Assembly (NCBI GenBank): GCA_963925675.1
Contig: CAWUSW010000026.1
Span: 22,385 to 86,384, forward strand
Source: Eutrophocola sp963925675
GTDB lineage: Bacteria; Pseudomonadota; Gammaproteobacteria; Pseudomonadales; Pseudohongiellaceae
DNA: 64,000 nt
Direction: 5' to 3'
Shown one piece after another: positions 34,301 through 42,387 of this stretch. How positions within the stretch are numbered: position 1 is the stretch's first letter; the number at the start of each line of letters is the position of its first letter. The translations under genes and the position numbers were made by a program. Under the pieces are notes generated by a model. It was not told the DNA's origin. It searched no databases and was given only the letters and a program-made list of their open reading frames with translations.

Positions 34301-35437
34301 CTCGCCAGGACGCATCATTCTGTAAATTTCTACCAAGGCTTCGAGACGGTTAGTGGTTGCATCAATGCGTAAGGTATCTGATATAAAAGGACCACAATCA
34401 AGATCATTAGTGTAAATAGTCTGGAATTCGCCAACTCCGGTGCTTACCAGGCCTTCCATAATTTCTTCAGTGATCTCGGCATTACAAGGGAACAACACCT
34501 CACCGGTTTCAGTATCAAAAATATCTTTTGCCAGGGCATCACCAATGACAAATTCAGCCGGTACATCCAGTTTTGTCAGCTTGGCTTTTTCCAGCTCGCG
34601 AATATGGCGAGCGGTAATTCTGACTCCGGATTTAACGATGACCGTGCGCTTGCTCTTGATATCAAAATTAAGAACAGCACCACGCAAACGTGAAGGAACA
34701 AGCTCAACCGAGATGTTGCCATCCTTACCAATGAAATAAGTATTATTGTCATAGAACATCTCCAGGATTTCTTGGGTGCTGTAATCCAGTGCTCTGAGAA
34801 GAATGGAGGCTGGCAGCTTACGACGTCTGTCGATTCGTACATAAACCATATCTTTTGGATCGAATTCAACATCAAGCCATGAACCACGGTAAGGAATAAT
34901 TCTTGCCGAATACAGCAATTTGCCCGAGCTATGTGTTTTACCACGGTCATGATCAAAGAATACGCCAGGTGAACGGTGTAACTGAGAAACCACCACCCGC
35001 TCTGTACCATTAATCACAAAAGTACCGCTGTCAGTCATCAGGGGAATTTCACCCATATAGACTTCCTGCTCTTTAATATCCTTGATGACTTTTGCTGTAG
35101 ATTCTTTTTCGTAAATAATCAGTCGGACTTTTACACGCAGTGATACTGCATATGTTGCGCCCCTCAGGACACACTCACTAACATCAAATTCTGGCTTACC
35201 TAATCTGTAGCTTACATATTCAAGCAGAGCTTTTCCGGAATAACTGACAATCGGAAAAACAGATTTAAAAGCGGCATGGAGCCCCTGATCCAGACGTTCC
35301 TCAACCGAGGTATCAGTCTGGGTAAACTGTTTGTATGAATCAATCTGAATAGCTAGCAGGTAAGGAATATCCATCGGGCTTTGCAGCTTGCCAAAGTCCT
35401 TACGGATACGTTTTTTCTCAGTATATGAATATGCCAT
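31355..35437 (-). CDS. rpoB: DNA-directed RNA polymerase subunit beta
   Basis: 1360 residues (E. coli 1342). The rifampicin pocket [19 protein letters not shown] and [13 protein letters not shown] is wild-type-like. The nucleotide-contacting [20 protein letters not shown] and the C-terminal [25 protein letters not shown] clamp segment are present. The N-terminal [16 protein letters not shown] is the standard start. It follows rplL by 253 bases, a gap with a strong hairpin that in E. coli corresponds to a processing and attenuation region. Confidence 0.99.
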   Translation of the reverse strand: [1360 protein letters not shown]

Positions 35438-35626
35438 CAGCAGTTCCTAACAAGTGATTTTGTTCCAGTTGCCCTAAATACCCATAAATGTATCTGACAA
35501 CCCCTGTACCACTTAACCTGTTCAGTAAACAGGTAATCTAAATTCTTTTAATCTCTACAATTATTCTCAACACTTACTCTCTACAAGCACAACAACGCTG
35601 AGAGTTTTGAGAATTCTTACAAACAC

Positions 35627-35662
35627 GGAAAGGCGGCTGTCCACACTGGATAGCCGCCTTCC
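35627..35662 (-). promoter_or_regulatory. Large hairpin in the rplL-rpoB spacer (attenuator or RNase III site)
   Basis: About 15 bp of GGAAGGCGGCTATCC-type stem with one bulge and one wobble, loop AGTGT. It lies 28 bases after the rplL stop and is not followed by a T tract. The same spacer in E. coli holds an attenuator and an RNase III site that set the L7/L12 to beta ratio, so a similar role is likely by position. Confidence 0.6.
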
Positions 35663-35690
35663 TTCATAGTGCTTGCATACAAGAGCAATC

Positions 35691-36071
35691 TTACTTGAGC
35701 TCTACAGATGCGCCGGCTTCTTCCAGCTGCTTCTTGAACTCTTCTGCTTCGGCTTTGCTTGCGCCTTCCTTGATTGGAGAAGGAGCAGCATCGACCAGAT
35801 CTTTGGCTTCTTTCAGGCCCAGACCAGTGATAGTACGAACAGCTTTAATGACGTTAACTTTCTTTTCACCGGCTCCGGTCAAAATAACGTCAAATTCGTC
35901 TTGCTCTGCAACAGCAGCGCCAGCATCACCAGCAGCAGGTGCAGCAGCAACAGCTACGGCAGCGGCAGCTGAAACACCAAATTTTTCTTCCATTGCTGAA
36001 ACCAGTTCAACAACATCCATTACTGATAATTCAGCAATCCCATCAAGGATTTCTTCTTTAGATAGAGCCAT
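35691..36071 (-). CDS. rplL: 50S ribosomal protein L7/L12
   Basis: 126 residues. N-terminal dimer domain SKEEILDGIAELSVMDVVELVSAMEEKFGVS, a flexible Ala-rich hinge (about 37-55), and the factor-binding C-terminal domain with EFDVILTGAGEKKVNVIKAVR and GLGLKEAKDLVDAAP. It recruits EF-G, EF-Tu, IF2 and RF3 to the stalk. It follows rplJ by 69 bases and is normally made in several copies per ribosome. Confidence 0.99.
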   Translation of the reverse strand: MALSKEEILDGIAELSVMDVVELVSAMEEKFGVSAAAAVAVAAAPAAGDAGAAVAEQDEFDVILTGAGEKKVNVIKAVRTITGLGLKEAKDLVDAAPSPIKEGASKAEAEEFKKQLEEAGASVELK

Positions 36072-36140
36072 TACGCTTATCTCCTATTAATAAATTTTAA
36101 TCGTTAGTAACTCTGGTTGGATAAAATATTGCCAACCAGA

Positions 36141-36671
36141 TTAAGCTGCTTTCTGTTTCTGATCGCGCACTGCCGCAACCGCCCGTGTAGCTTTGGTCGG
36201 TACTTCGTTGCACGTCTGAACCAGTTTGGTCACCGGTGCCAGCATGACACTCATAAGAGTGGCGATCGCCTGATCGTATGTTGGCAACTTAGCCAAAATA
36301 TCGATCTGCGAGGCAGGCAGCAGGTTTCCACTTATTGCGAGTGCTTTTACTTCAAACCCTTGGTTTTCCTTGGCAAAATCCTTTAGTACGCGAGCTGCCG
36401 CGCCGGGATGATCCTGAGAAAAAGCCAGAATTGTCGGGCCGACAAGCGCTTCGTTGAGACATTCATAATCAGTCCCGGCAACTGCACGCTTTAACAAGGT
36501 ATTCCTGACAACTCTCAGATAAACATTGTTTTCACGAGCAATACGACGAAGTGCTGTCATTTCCTCTACAGCGGTACCGTGATAATCGGCAAGTACTGCA
36601 GACAAAGCACCTTTAGCAGCTTCATTGACCTCAGCAACAATTTGTTGCTTATCTTCCAGTCTTATAGCCAC
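36141..36671 (-). CDS. rplJ: 50S ribosomal protein L10
   Basis: 176 residues, MAIRLEDKQQIVAEVNEAAKGALSAVLADYHGTAVEEMTALRR. L10 is the base of the ribosomal stalk and carries L7/L12 dimers on its C-terminal helix. With L7/L12 it represses its own translation by binding the long leader upstream, which is present here. The initiating codon is ATG at 36671 with GGAG at a good distance. The C-terminus is slightly extended with AAVRDQKQKAA. Confidence 0.98.
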   Translation of the reverse strand: MAIRLEDKQQIVAEVNEAAKGALSAVLADYHGTAVEEMTALRRIARENNVYLRVVRNTLLKRAVAGTDYECLNEALVGPTILAFSQDHPGAAARVLKDFAKENQGFEVKALAISGNLLPASQIDILAKLPTYDQAIATLMSVMLAPVTKLVQTCNEVPTKATRAVAAVRDQKQKAA

Positions 36672-37080
36672 TTAATAGTTACTCCTAAGTTATGAACCAC
36701 TGCAAAAACCTATCGGCTTTTTAGTTCATATTTATTTCTTACGCTGACCAGGCACTTGTAAACAAGCACTATCTAAACCAGCACCAGCCTCCAATTTTCT
36801 GGAGACTTTCAATTTGGTGAATGATCCGGCCAAACTTTTTTAACCGGACGGGTTACACCATCTGCGTAGGACATTAAGCCACTAGCCTTTTGTAAGGCGA
36901 GCACTGCTGGTTTGCAGTTCTAACCATACTTCGGGCATTCGGCTCCTACGGTCTTTGATAGCGCTGCAGATTATTTAAATCTACAACACCCCAAAGTCTT
37001 GTAACGTTCCCCCAATACTTTTAAAAGAGGGAACAATGCCTTGTGATATGCAAAGCACACCACAGGACAATTAATATTAT
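36672..37080 (-). ncRNA. Leader region of rplJ (L10 leader), 409 bases without a gene
   Basis: The rplA-rplJ gap is long and has no open frame of note. On the transcript strand, near the 3' end, lie small hairpins: CTCC-AGAAAATT-GGAG (complement near 36792-36806) and a GUGCUUGUUUACAAGUGC hairpin (36752-36770). Then the region runs into the rplJ ribosome site. In most bacteria this gap is the L10-leader autoregulatory RNA bound by L10-(L12)4. I assign it by position and hairpins. I did not find a convincing promoter in it. Confidence 0.6.
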
Positions 37081-37776
37081 TTAAAATTCCAGTGACGACT
37101 GGTCTACCAGGACACCAGGGCCCATAGTGGAGGACAGCACCACTTTCTGGACATAGTTTCCTTTGGCGGATGCTGGTTTGGCTTTTTTCAGGTCAACCAG
37201 TAATGCCTCAAGGTTGCCCTTAATAGCATCAATTTCGAAACCTACTTTTCCAATACCACCATGGATAATGCCGTTTTTGTCTGTTCGATAACGAACCTGA
37301 CCGGCTTTAGCGTTAGAGACTGCAGTCTCAACATCTGGCGTGACAGTGCCAACTTTTGGATTTGGCATCAGGCCTTTCGGGCCCAGTATTGTACCCAGCT
37401 GACCTACAACTCGCATCGCATCCGGAGTCGCAATAACTACGTCAAAATCCAGGTTTCCGCCCTTAATGCTTTCTGCAAGGTCTTCAAAACCCACTATATC
37501 TGCACCGGCTTTTTTCGCTTTCTCGGCATTTTCACCTTGAGCAAAAACAGCAACACGAACGTCTTTACCAGTACCATGTGGCAAAGTAGTTGCGCCACGT
37601 ACCGCCTGATCAGATTTCCTCGGGTCAACACCAAGGTTGATGCTGACATCAATTGATTCCTTGAACTTCACTGTAGATAGTTCGTTGATCAGAGATATAG
37701 CTTCATTGATACCGTAGGCTTTGCCCGCTTCAATTTTTTCCGCAATCAATTTTGCGCGTTTAGTCAATTTAGCCAT
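37081..37776 (-). CDS. rplA: 50S ribosomal protein L1
   Basis: 231 residues, MAKLTKRAKLIAEKIEAGKAYGINEAISLINEL, with KFKESIDVSINLGVDPRKSDQAVRG and GTILGPKGLMPNPKVGTVT. L1 forms the mobile stalk at the E site and in E. coli represses the L11 operon by binding near the rplK start. Its start shares one base with the rplK stop (overlap at 37776), giving coupling. Confidence 0.99.
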   Translation of the reverse strand: MAKLTKRAKLIAEKIEAGKAYGINEAISLINELSTVKFKESIDVSINLGVDPRKSDQAVRGATTLPHGTGKDVRVAVFAQGENAEKAKKAGADIVGFEDLAESIKGGNLDFDVVIATPDAMRVVGQLGTILGPKGLMPNPKVGTVTPDVETAVSNAKAGQVRYRTDKNGIIHGGIGKVGFEIDAIKGNLEALLVDLKKAKPASAKGNYVQKVVLSSTMGPGVLVDQSSLEF

Positions 37777-38210
37777 TACACGACTCCTTCTGTTTCAATG
37801 CCGGCACTACGAGCACTGCCTGCGAGAGTCCGAACCGCAGCATCCATATCGGCAGCTGTAAGATCCGGCATCTTTAGCAGAGCAACTTCTTCCAACTGGG
37901 CACGATTAAGCTTGCCCACTTTTTCAGTATTAGGGCGGCCACTGCCTTTCTTCAAACCGGCAGCTTTCTGCAGCAAAACTGAAGCAGGAGGCGTTTTGGT
38001 GATAAAGGTAAAACTGCGATCGGCATATACCGTAATTACAACCGGTATTGGCAAACCTGGCTCAACGCTTTGAGTTTCTGCGTTGAACGCCTTACAGAAT
38101 TCCATGATGTTTACACCGTGCTGACCCAATGCTGGACCAACAGGAGGACTTGGATTGGCTTTACCTGCAGCAACCTGCAGTTTGATATATGCCAGTACTT
38201 TCTTAGCCAT
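37776..38210 (-). CDS. rplK: 50S ribosomal protein L11
   Basis: 144 residues, KKVLAYIKLQVAAGKANPSPPVGPALGQHGVNIMEFCKAFNAETQ; the Pro-rich N-terminal hinge is intact. L11 binds the GTPase-associated centre, stimulates factor GTPases and activates RelA. An 8-bp hairpin (GCAGAGCC/GGCTCTGC, 38235-38254) lies 24 bases before the start and could be part of the L1 autoregulatory site (inference). AAGGAG ribosome site present. Confidence 0.99.
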   Translation of the reverse strand: MAKKVLAYIKLQVAAGKANPSPPVGPALGQHGVNIMEFCKAFNAETQSVEPGLPIPVVITVYADRSFTFITKTPPASVLLQKAAGLKKGSGRPNTEKVGKLNRAQLEEVALLKMPDLTAADMDAAVRTLAGSARSAGIETEGVV

Positions 38211-38347
38211 GTTATAACTCCTTTGGGTTCAAACGCAGAGCCCCATGGCTCTGCTCCCCTGGCGCCAACTCCAATAAGAAATCAGCGACTTTTTTAATTT
38301 AGATACTCTGTTATTCCAGAATACCCACCTAATTCACTCAAAGCCCG

Positions 38348-38378
38348 CTTGCGACGCGGGACTTGAAACTTGTGACTA
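38348..38378. repeat. Short heptad-repeat array after nusG
   Basis: Consecutive 7-mers CTTGCGA, CGCGGGA, CTTGAAA and CTTGTGA, then CTA, lie 3 bases beyond the nusG stop codon. The units match the CTTGNNA family at 7224-7272 and 26933-27018. CCCGC/GCGGG around the first unit can also form a small hairpin. Confidence 0.7.
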
Positions 38379-38381
38379 TTC

Positions 38382-38930
38382 CTAGCCCTTTTCTACCTGA
38401 GAAAACTCAAGCTCAACCGGTGTTGAACGACCAAAAATTGATACAGCAACTCTGACCCGGCTTTTTTCGTAATTCACTTCTTCCACCGTCCCGGTAAAGT
38501 CATTGAACGGTCCATCAGTAACACGAACCAATTCACCTGGCTCGTAGATAGTCTTATGAGAAGGCTTATCGACCGTCTCTTCAAGACGATTCAAAATCTC
38601 ATCAACTTCGCGCTGGGTAATAGCAGCCGGTTTTTGAGCGGTACCACCAATAAAACCCATCACCCTTGGTGTATCTTTCACCAAATGCCAGGTGTCGTCA
38701 TTGAGTACCATTTGCAACAGGACATAACCCGGGAAAAACTTTCTCTCGCTTTTCCTTTTCTGACCGCCACGCATTTCAAGCACTTCTTCGATGGGCACCA
38801 TGATCTCACCGAAATAATCTTGCAGCTGTGACAGAGCTATTCTTTCTTCAAGCGCCAGTTTTACCTTGCGCTCATAACCAGAATAAGCATGTACCACATA
38901 CCAGCGTTTTTGACTCTCTGCTGCCGACAT
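38382..38930 (-). CDS. nusG: Transcription termination/antitermination protein NusG
   Basis: 182 residues from the ATG at 38930: MSAAESQKRWYVVHAYSGYE, NGN domain with FFPGYVLLQMVLNDDTWHLVKDTP, and a C-terminal KOW domain with DGPFNDFTGTVEEVNYEKSRVRV. It binds RNA polymerase, suppresses pausing, and links to Rho or S10. The frame is open for 36 more codons up to an ATG inside secE, but AGAAGG lies 7 bases before the ATG at 38930 and the length then equals the family norm (181). The longer form is the alternative. Confidence 0.96.
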   Translation of the reverse strand: MSAAESQKRWYVVHAYSGYERKVKLALEERIALSQLQDYFGEIMVPIEEVLEMRGGQKRKSERKFFPGYVLLQMVLNDDTWHLVKDTPRVMGFIGGTAQKPAAITQREVDEILNRLEETVDKPSHKTIYEPGELVRVTDGPFNDFTGTVEEVNYEKSRVRVAVSIFGRSTPVELEFSQVEKG

Positions 38931-39010
38931 ACCTGCGCCTTCTTTTATTTCTTCAGCCAACTCGTTTGCACCCTGTCCCAAAATTTTAACCGCCTGTGAA
39001 ACAAATATTT

Positions 39011-39379
39011 TTATCCGATAATCAAGGCGATAAGCCAACTCAACAATGAGTCAAGGCCCCATAAAAGGATTGCTACAATAATCACCACAACTACAACGAT
39101 CAAAGTGGTCTGCGTGGTTTCAGCCCGAGTCGGCCAAACAACCTTGCGAATTTCACTTCTGGCTTCCATGCAAAGAGTAACAAAAGCACTTCCCTTGCTG
39201 GTTTGAGTGGCAATCCAGCCTGCAACACAAGCCATAACCAGTAAACCGATAACACGGTAAAGCATGGATTCAGCAGCAAAATAGCTATTGCCGTAAACAC
39301 CTGCAGCAACAAGAATTGCTACGATGATCCACTTAAGTGAATCCAGTTTGTATTGTGTATTTCTTACCTTGTCATTCAT
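39011..39379 (-). CDS. secE: Preprotein translocase subunit SecE
   Basis: 122 residues with three predicted membrane helices, the long gammaproteobacterial form of SecE. The conserved amphipathic and third-helix part is EARSEIRKVVWPTRAETTQTTLIVVVVVIIVAILLWGLDSLLSWLI. It clamps SecY in the inner membrane. Located in the standard order tRNA-Trp, secE, nusG. Confidence 0.97.
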   Translation of the reverse strand: MNDKVRNTQYKLDSLKWIIVAILVAAGVYGNSYFAAESMLYRVIGLLVMACVAGWIATQTSKGSAFVTLCMEARSEIRKVVWPTRAETTQTTLIVVVVVIIVAILLWGLDSLLSWLIALIIG

Positions 39380-39480
39380 CTAATAGCTTCTACTTGGACT
39401 AACGTCTCTATTTCCAGGAATGAGCCCCGGATTCGGTCATTATCGCCTGCCACCGTACTGCCAAACTAGCGCTTCCGGTA

Positions 39481-39556
39481 TGGCAGGCCAGGAGGGAATC
39501 GAACCCCCAACCTGCGGTTTTGGAGACCGCCGCTCTGCCAATTGAGCTACTGGCCT
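39481..39556 (-). tRNA. tRNA-Trp (anticodon CCA)
   Basis: A 76-nt cloverleaf with 7-bp acceptor AGGCCAG/CTGGCCT, D-arm AGCTCAATTGGCAGAGC, anticodon loop CTCCAAA and T-arm GGTTCGATTCC. The terminal CCA is encoded. It lies between tuf and secE, the usual place in gammaproteobacteria. Confidence 0.98.
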
Positions 39557-39663
39557 ATTACTTCTTTACTCTTCCCAATCAAACAATCAAACAATTACTC
39601 TTAAGACAACTAAGCCGAGGATGCTTTCAGCAACCTCGGCTTAAGCTTACAGCCTTAATTTCT

Positions 39664-40857
39664 TTATGCGATTATCTTGGCAACAACACCAGCACCAACG
39701 GTTCTGCCACCTTCACGAACTGCGAAACGCTGACCTTCTTCCATGGCAATTGGAGCAATCAGCTCTACTACCATTTTAATATTGTCACCAGGCATTACCA
39801 TTTCAACGCCTTCTGGTAATTCACAAGCACCTGTTACGTCAGTTGTTTCAAAGTAGAACTGTGGACGATATCCTTTAAAGAAAGGAGTGTGACGACCACC
39901 TTCATCTTTGGACAGTACGTAAACTTCCGCTTCGAATTGAGTATGAGGTGTAATAGAACCTGGTGCAGCCAATACCTGACCACGCTCAACATCTTCACGC
40001 TTGGTACCACGCAACAGAACACCAACGTTTTCACCGGCACGACCTTCGTCCAGTAATTTGCGGAACATTTCAACACCGGTACAAGTGGTTTTCTGAGTAT
40101 CTTTAATGCCAACAATTTCAATTTCTTCGCCGACCTTAACAATACCGCGACCAATACGACCAGTTACTACAGTACCACGACCTGAAATTGAGAAAACATC
40201 TTCGATAGCCATCAGGAATGGCTTGTCGATATCACGCTCAGGCTCAGGAATATAAGTATCCAGGGCTTCTACCAGTTTTTTCACTGCAGTAGTGCCCATC
40301 TCATTGTCATCTCTACCTTCCAGAGCCATTAAAGCGGAGCCAATGATAACTGGAGTATCATCACCCGGGAAATCGTACTGATCCAGCAACTCGCGAATTT
40401 CCATTTCAACCAGTTCCAGCAATTCGTCATCGTCAACCATGTCGGCTTTGTTCATAAAAACGACAATATAAGGAACGCCTACCTGACGACTTAACAAGAT
40501 ATGCTCACGAGTCTGTGGCATGGGGCCATCAGCAGCAGAACATACAAGAATTGCTCCATCCATCTGAGCAGCACCAGTGATCATGTTCTTCACATAGTCA
40601 GCATGGCCCGGACAGTCAACGTGGGCATAGTGACGATTCGCGGAATCGTACTCCACGTGGGAAGTCGAAATAGTAATACCACGCTCTTTCTCTTCGGGCG
40701 CGTTATCTATTTGTGCGAAATCTCTCATTTCACCACCAAACTCTTCCGCACACACACGAGTTAATGCTGCGGTCAGCGTTGTTTTACCATGGTCAACGTG
40801 ACCAATGGTGCCAACATTGACGTGTAACTTATTTCTCTCAAACTTTGCCTTCGCCAT
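39664..40857 (-). CDS. tuf: Elongation factor Tu
   Basis: 397 residues. GTPase motifs GHVDHGKTTLTAAL, DCPGHADYVKNMITG and NKADMVDDDELLELVEMEIRELL are intact, and domains II and III follow, ending GVVAKIIA. It delivers aminoacyl-tRNA to the ribosome. This is the tufB-type location behind tRNA-Tyr, -Gly and -Thr; it is the only tuf in the window. The whole set is probably read from the promoter at 41553-41581. Confidence 0.99.
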   Translation of the reverse strand: MAKAKFERNKLHVNVGTIGHVDHGKTTLTAALTRVCAEEFGGEMRDFAQIDNAPEEKERGITISTSHVEYDSANRHYAHVDCPGHADYVKNMITGAAQMDGAILVCSAADGPMPQTREHILLSRQVGVPYIVVFMNKADMVDDDELLELVEMEIRELLDQYDFPGDDTPVIIGSALMALEGRDDNEMGTTAVKKLVEALDTYIPEPERDIDKPFLMAIEDVFSISGRGTVVTGRIGRGIVKVGEEIEIVGIKDTQKTTCTGVEMFRKLLDEGRAGENVGVLLRGTKREDVERGQVLAAPGSITPHTQFEAEVYVLSKDEGGRHTPFFKGYRPQFYFETTDVTGACELPEGVEMVMPGDNIKMVVELIAPIAMEEGQRFAVREGGRTVGAGVVAKIIA

Positions 40858-40961
40858 CGAAAATGCCTCCGATTTATAATTTGCTAACTTTATGTGGATA
40901 TTTGCTCAGATTCTCTGAAGAATATCACCGCTAATTTTTACTAATACTGTGCGCCAGAATC

Positions 40962-41037
40962 TGGTGCTCACATCCGGAGTTGAACCGGAGACCTCATCAT
41001 TACCAATGATGCGCTCTACCAACTGAGCTATGCGAGC
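40962..41037 (-). tRNA. tRNA-Thr (anticodon GGT)
   Basis: A 76-nt cloverleaf, acceptor GCTCGCA/TGTGAGC (one wobble), D-arm AGCTCAGTTGGTAGAGC, anticodon stem CATCA-T-TGGTAAT-GATG, T-loop GTTCAAC, encoded CCA. It lies 104 bases before tuf. Confidence 0.98.
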
Positions 41038-41136
41038 ATAGTTCTTTAAATGGCTTTCCGGGTCTTCAACCTGAACTCCCAAACCCTAATACTTCCCTTT
41101 CCTGTTGCTGTAAAAGCTTCTTTACACAAGCAACTA

Positions 41137-41210
<74 letters not shown>

Positions 41211-41418
41211 AAATCCTTCTTAAACACTCGCCTACCAGTTACCTTGCCCAGCCATTTACAATGATGGCTATTCAGGTATCCAGGCTTGCAAACCAAAAAA
41301 CAGAGGACCAAAAACTCTTCCCACAACTTTTATATAAACAACTTTATAAGGAGCTGAAAGAGTTCCTCGTCCACTGTTTTCTGCATATCGCTGCCACCAG
41401 GCATGCGAAACTTCTGAA

Positions 41419-41502
41419 TGGTGGAGGGGGGTGGATTTGAACCACCGAAGCTTTCGCGTCAGATTTACAGTCTGATCCCTTTGACCGCTCGGGAACCCCT
41501 CC
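41419..41502 (-). tRNA. tRNA-Tyr (anticodon GTA)
   Basis: An 84-nt class II tRNA with long variable arm: acceptor GGAGGGG/CCCCTCC, anticodon stem CAGACTGTAAATCTG, T-arm GGTGGTTCAAATCCACC, encoded CCA. First of the tRNA cluster that leads into tuf. Confidence 0.98.
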
Positions 41503-41545
41503 AACAAAGCATCAGACGTATTTCAACCACCTGGCTCTACACAGA

Positions 41546-41581
41546 GCCGGGCATTTTAGGGGAATCACTGGCGTGATGCAA
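41546..41581 (-). promoter_or_regulatory. Sigma70 promoter of the tRNA-Tyr-Gly-Thr-tuf operon
   Basis: Minus strand: -35 TTGCAT (41576-41581), 17-base spacer, -10 TAAAAT (41553-41558), then GCCCGGCTCTG. The -35 box lies inside the last codons of the SPOR-like gene. The transcript would carry a leader of about 40 bases before tRNA-Tyr. The GC-rich discriminator fits stringent control. Confidence 0.7.
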
Positions 41582-42221
41582 ACGTTTCGCAAGGTTTTTC
41601 TTTTACTTCCAGCTCAAGCCCTTCTGATAGCAAATCCAGCAATTCTGAGCCCTCCAGCAATGCCTGAGAAAGCCCCTTAATTGTGACCCAAATCTCGTTG
41701 TTAGCTGTCACAATATTCTGGATAGACGTAGCAAATCCCTGGCCTGCAAGCCGTTCTTGCAAAGCCAGCGCCAATGCTTGCTGACTAAAAAGCCCCAAAG
41801 AAATACCCCCTGAGAGCTCTCCGCTACTAATGATGAAACTTTCAATTTCATTTTCCTGCAGGGTCTGAAGTGTCTGTCTTGCGGCAGTTTCAGAATTAAA
41901 TGGCGGCATATAGACCCGGAAATTGGCAGTTTCTACAGATGGCAACAGCTCAGCACTGGCTTGAAATCCCCGCTCCAGCAAGGCCGATACAAGGAAATCA
42001 CTTTCAGTAGTGTTATTGAATACTCCCAAAGAAATGCAGGTCAGCGGCTCAATCAGTTCGGGCATAGCCAGTTTTTCCACTTCACTGAGTAACTCCAAGC
42101 TACGTGAAGCCTGCCTGCCTGGTGTCCTGACCATGACAGGTTCTGATTCTCGAGGCGAATAGATATTCCATGACAGGTAAGCCAGATTGGCAAGTATCAA
42201 CAGAATGACAAATGTACGCAT
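41565..42221 (-). CDS. SPOR-like membrane-anchored protein
   Basis: 218 residues with one N-terminal membrane helix (about 3-18), then a periplasmic part in which two segments look like SPOR-domain halves: CISLGVFNNTTESDFLVSALLERGF with RVYMPPF, and GISLGLFSQQALALALQERLAGQGF. SPOR domains bind denuded peptidoglycan at the division septum. A SPOR-like gene after birA and coaX is common in gammaproteobacteria. The match is by pattern only; the function is not established. Its last codons overlap the tRNA/tuf promoter. Confidence 0.6.
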   Translation of the reverse strand: MRTFVILLILANLAYLSWNIYSPRESEPVMVRTPGRQASRSLELLSEVEKLAMPELIEPLTCISLGVFNNTTESDFLVSALLERGFQASAELLPSVETANFRVYMPPFNSETAARQTLQTLQENEIESFIISSGELSGGISLGLFSQQALALALQERLAGQGFATSIQNIVTANNEIWVTIKGLSQALLEGSELLDLLSEGLELEVKEKPCETFASRQ

Positions 42222-42387
42222 AACGAATTAAGCACTAATTAGGAGCTAATAAAAATCAATATAAGTAATAATAAAACACTAATCCGTTTTCTTATAGAAT
42301 GCTCGGGAGTGTTTAATTTGTCTATTAAGTTAATAAATATATTCAATAGGTATATTAAGATGCAGGATTGCCAGAAATTGTTACTGC

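Noticed and set aside
38235..38254. 8-bp hairpin before rplK as a proven L1 binding site
   Set aside because: Position fits but the L1 target motif with its internal loop could not be confirmed by eye.
38931..39038. Extended N-terminus of NusG starting inside secE
   Set aside because: The 36 extra residues have no family match and the strong ribosome site is at the internal ATG at 38930.
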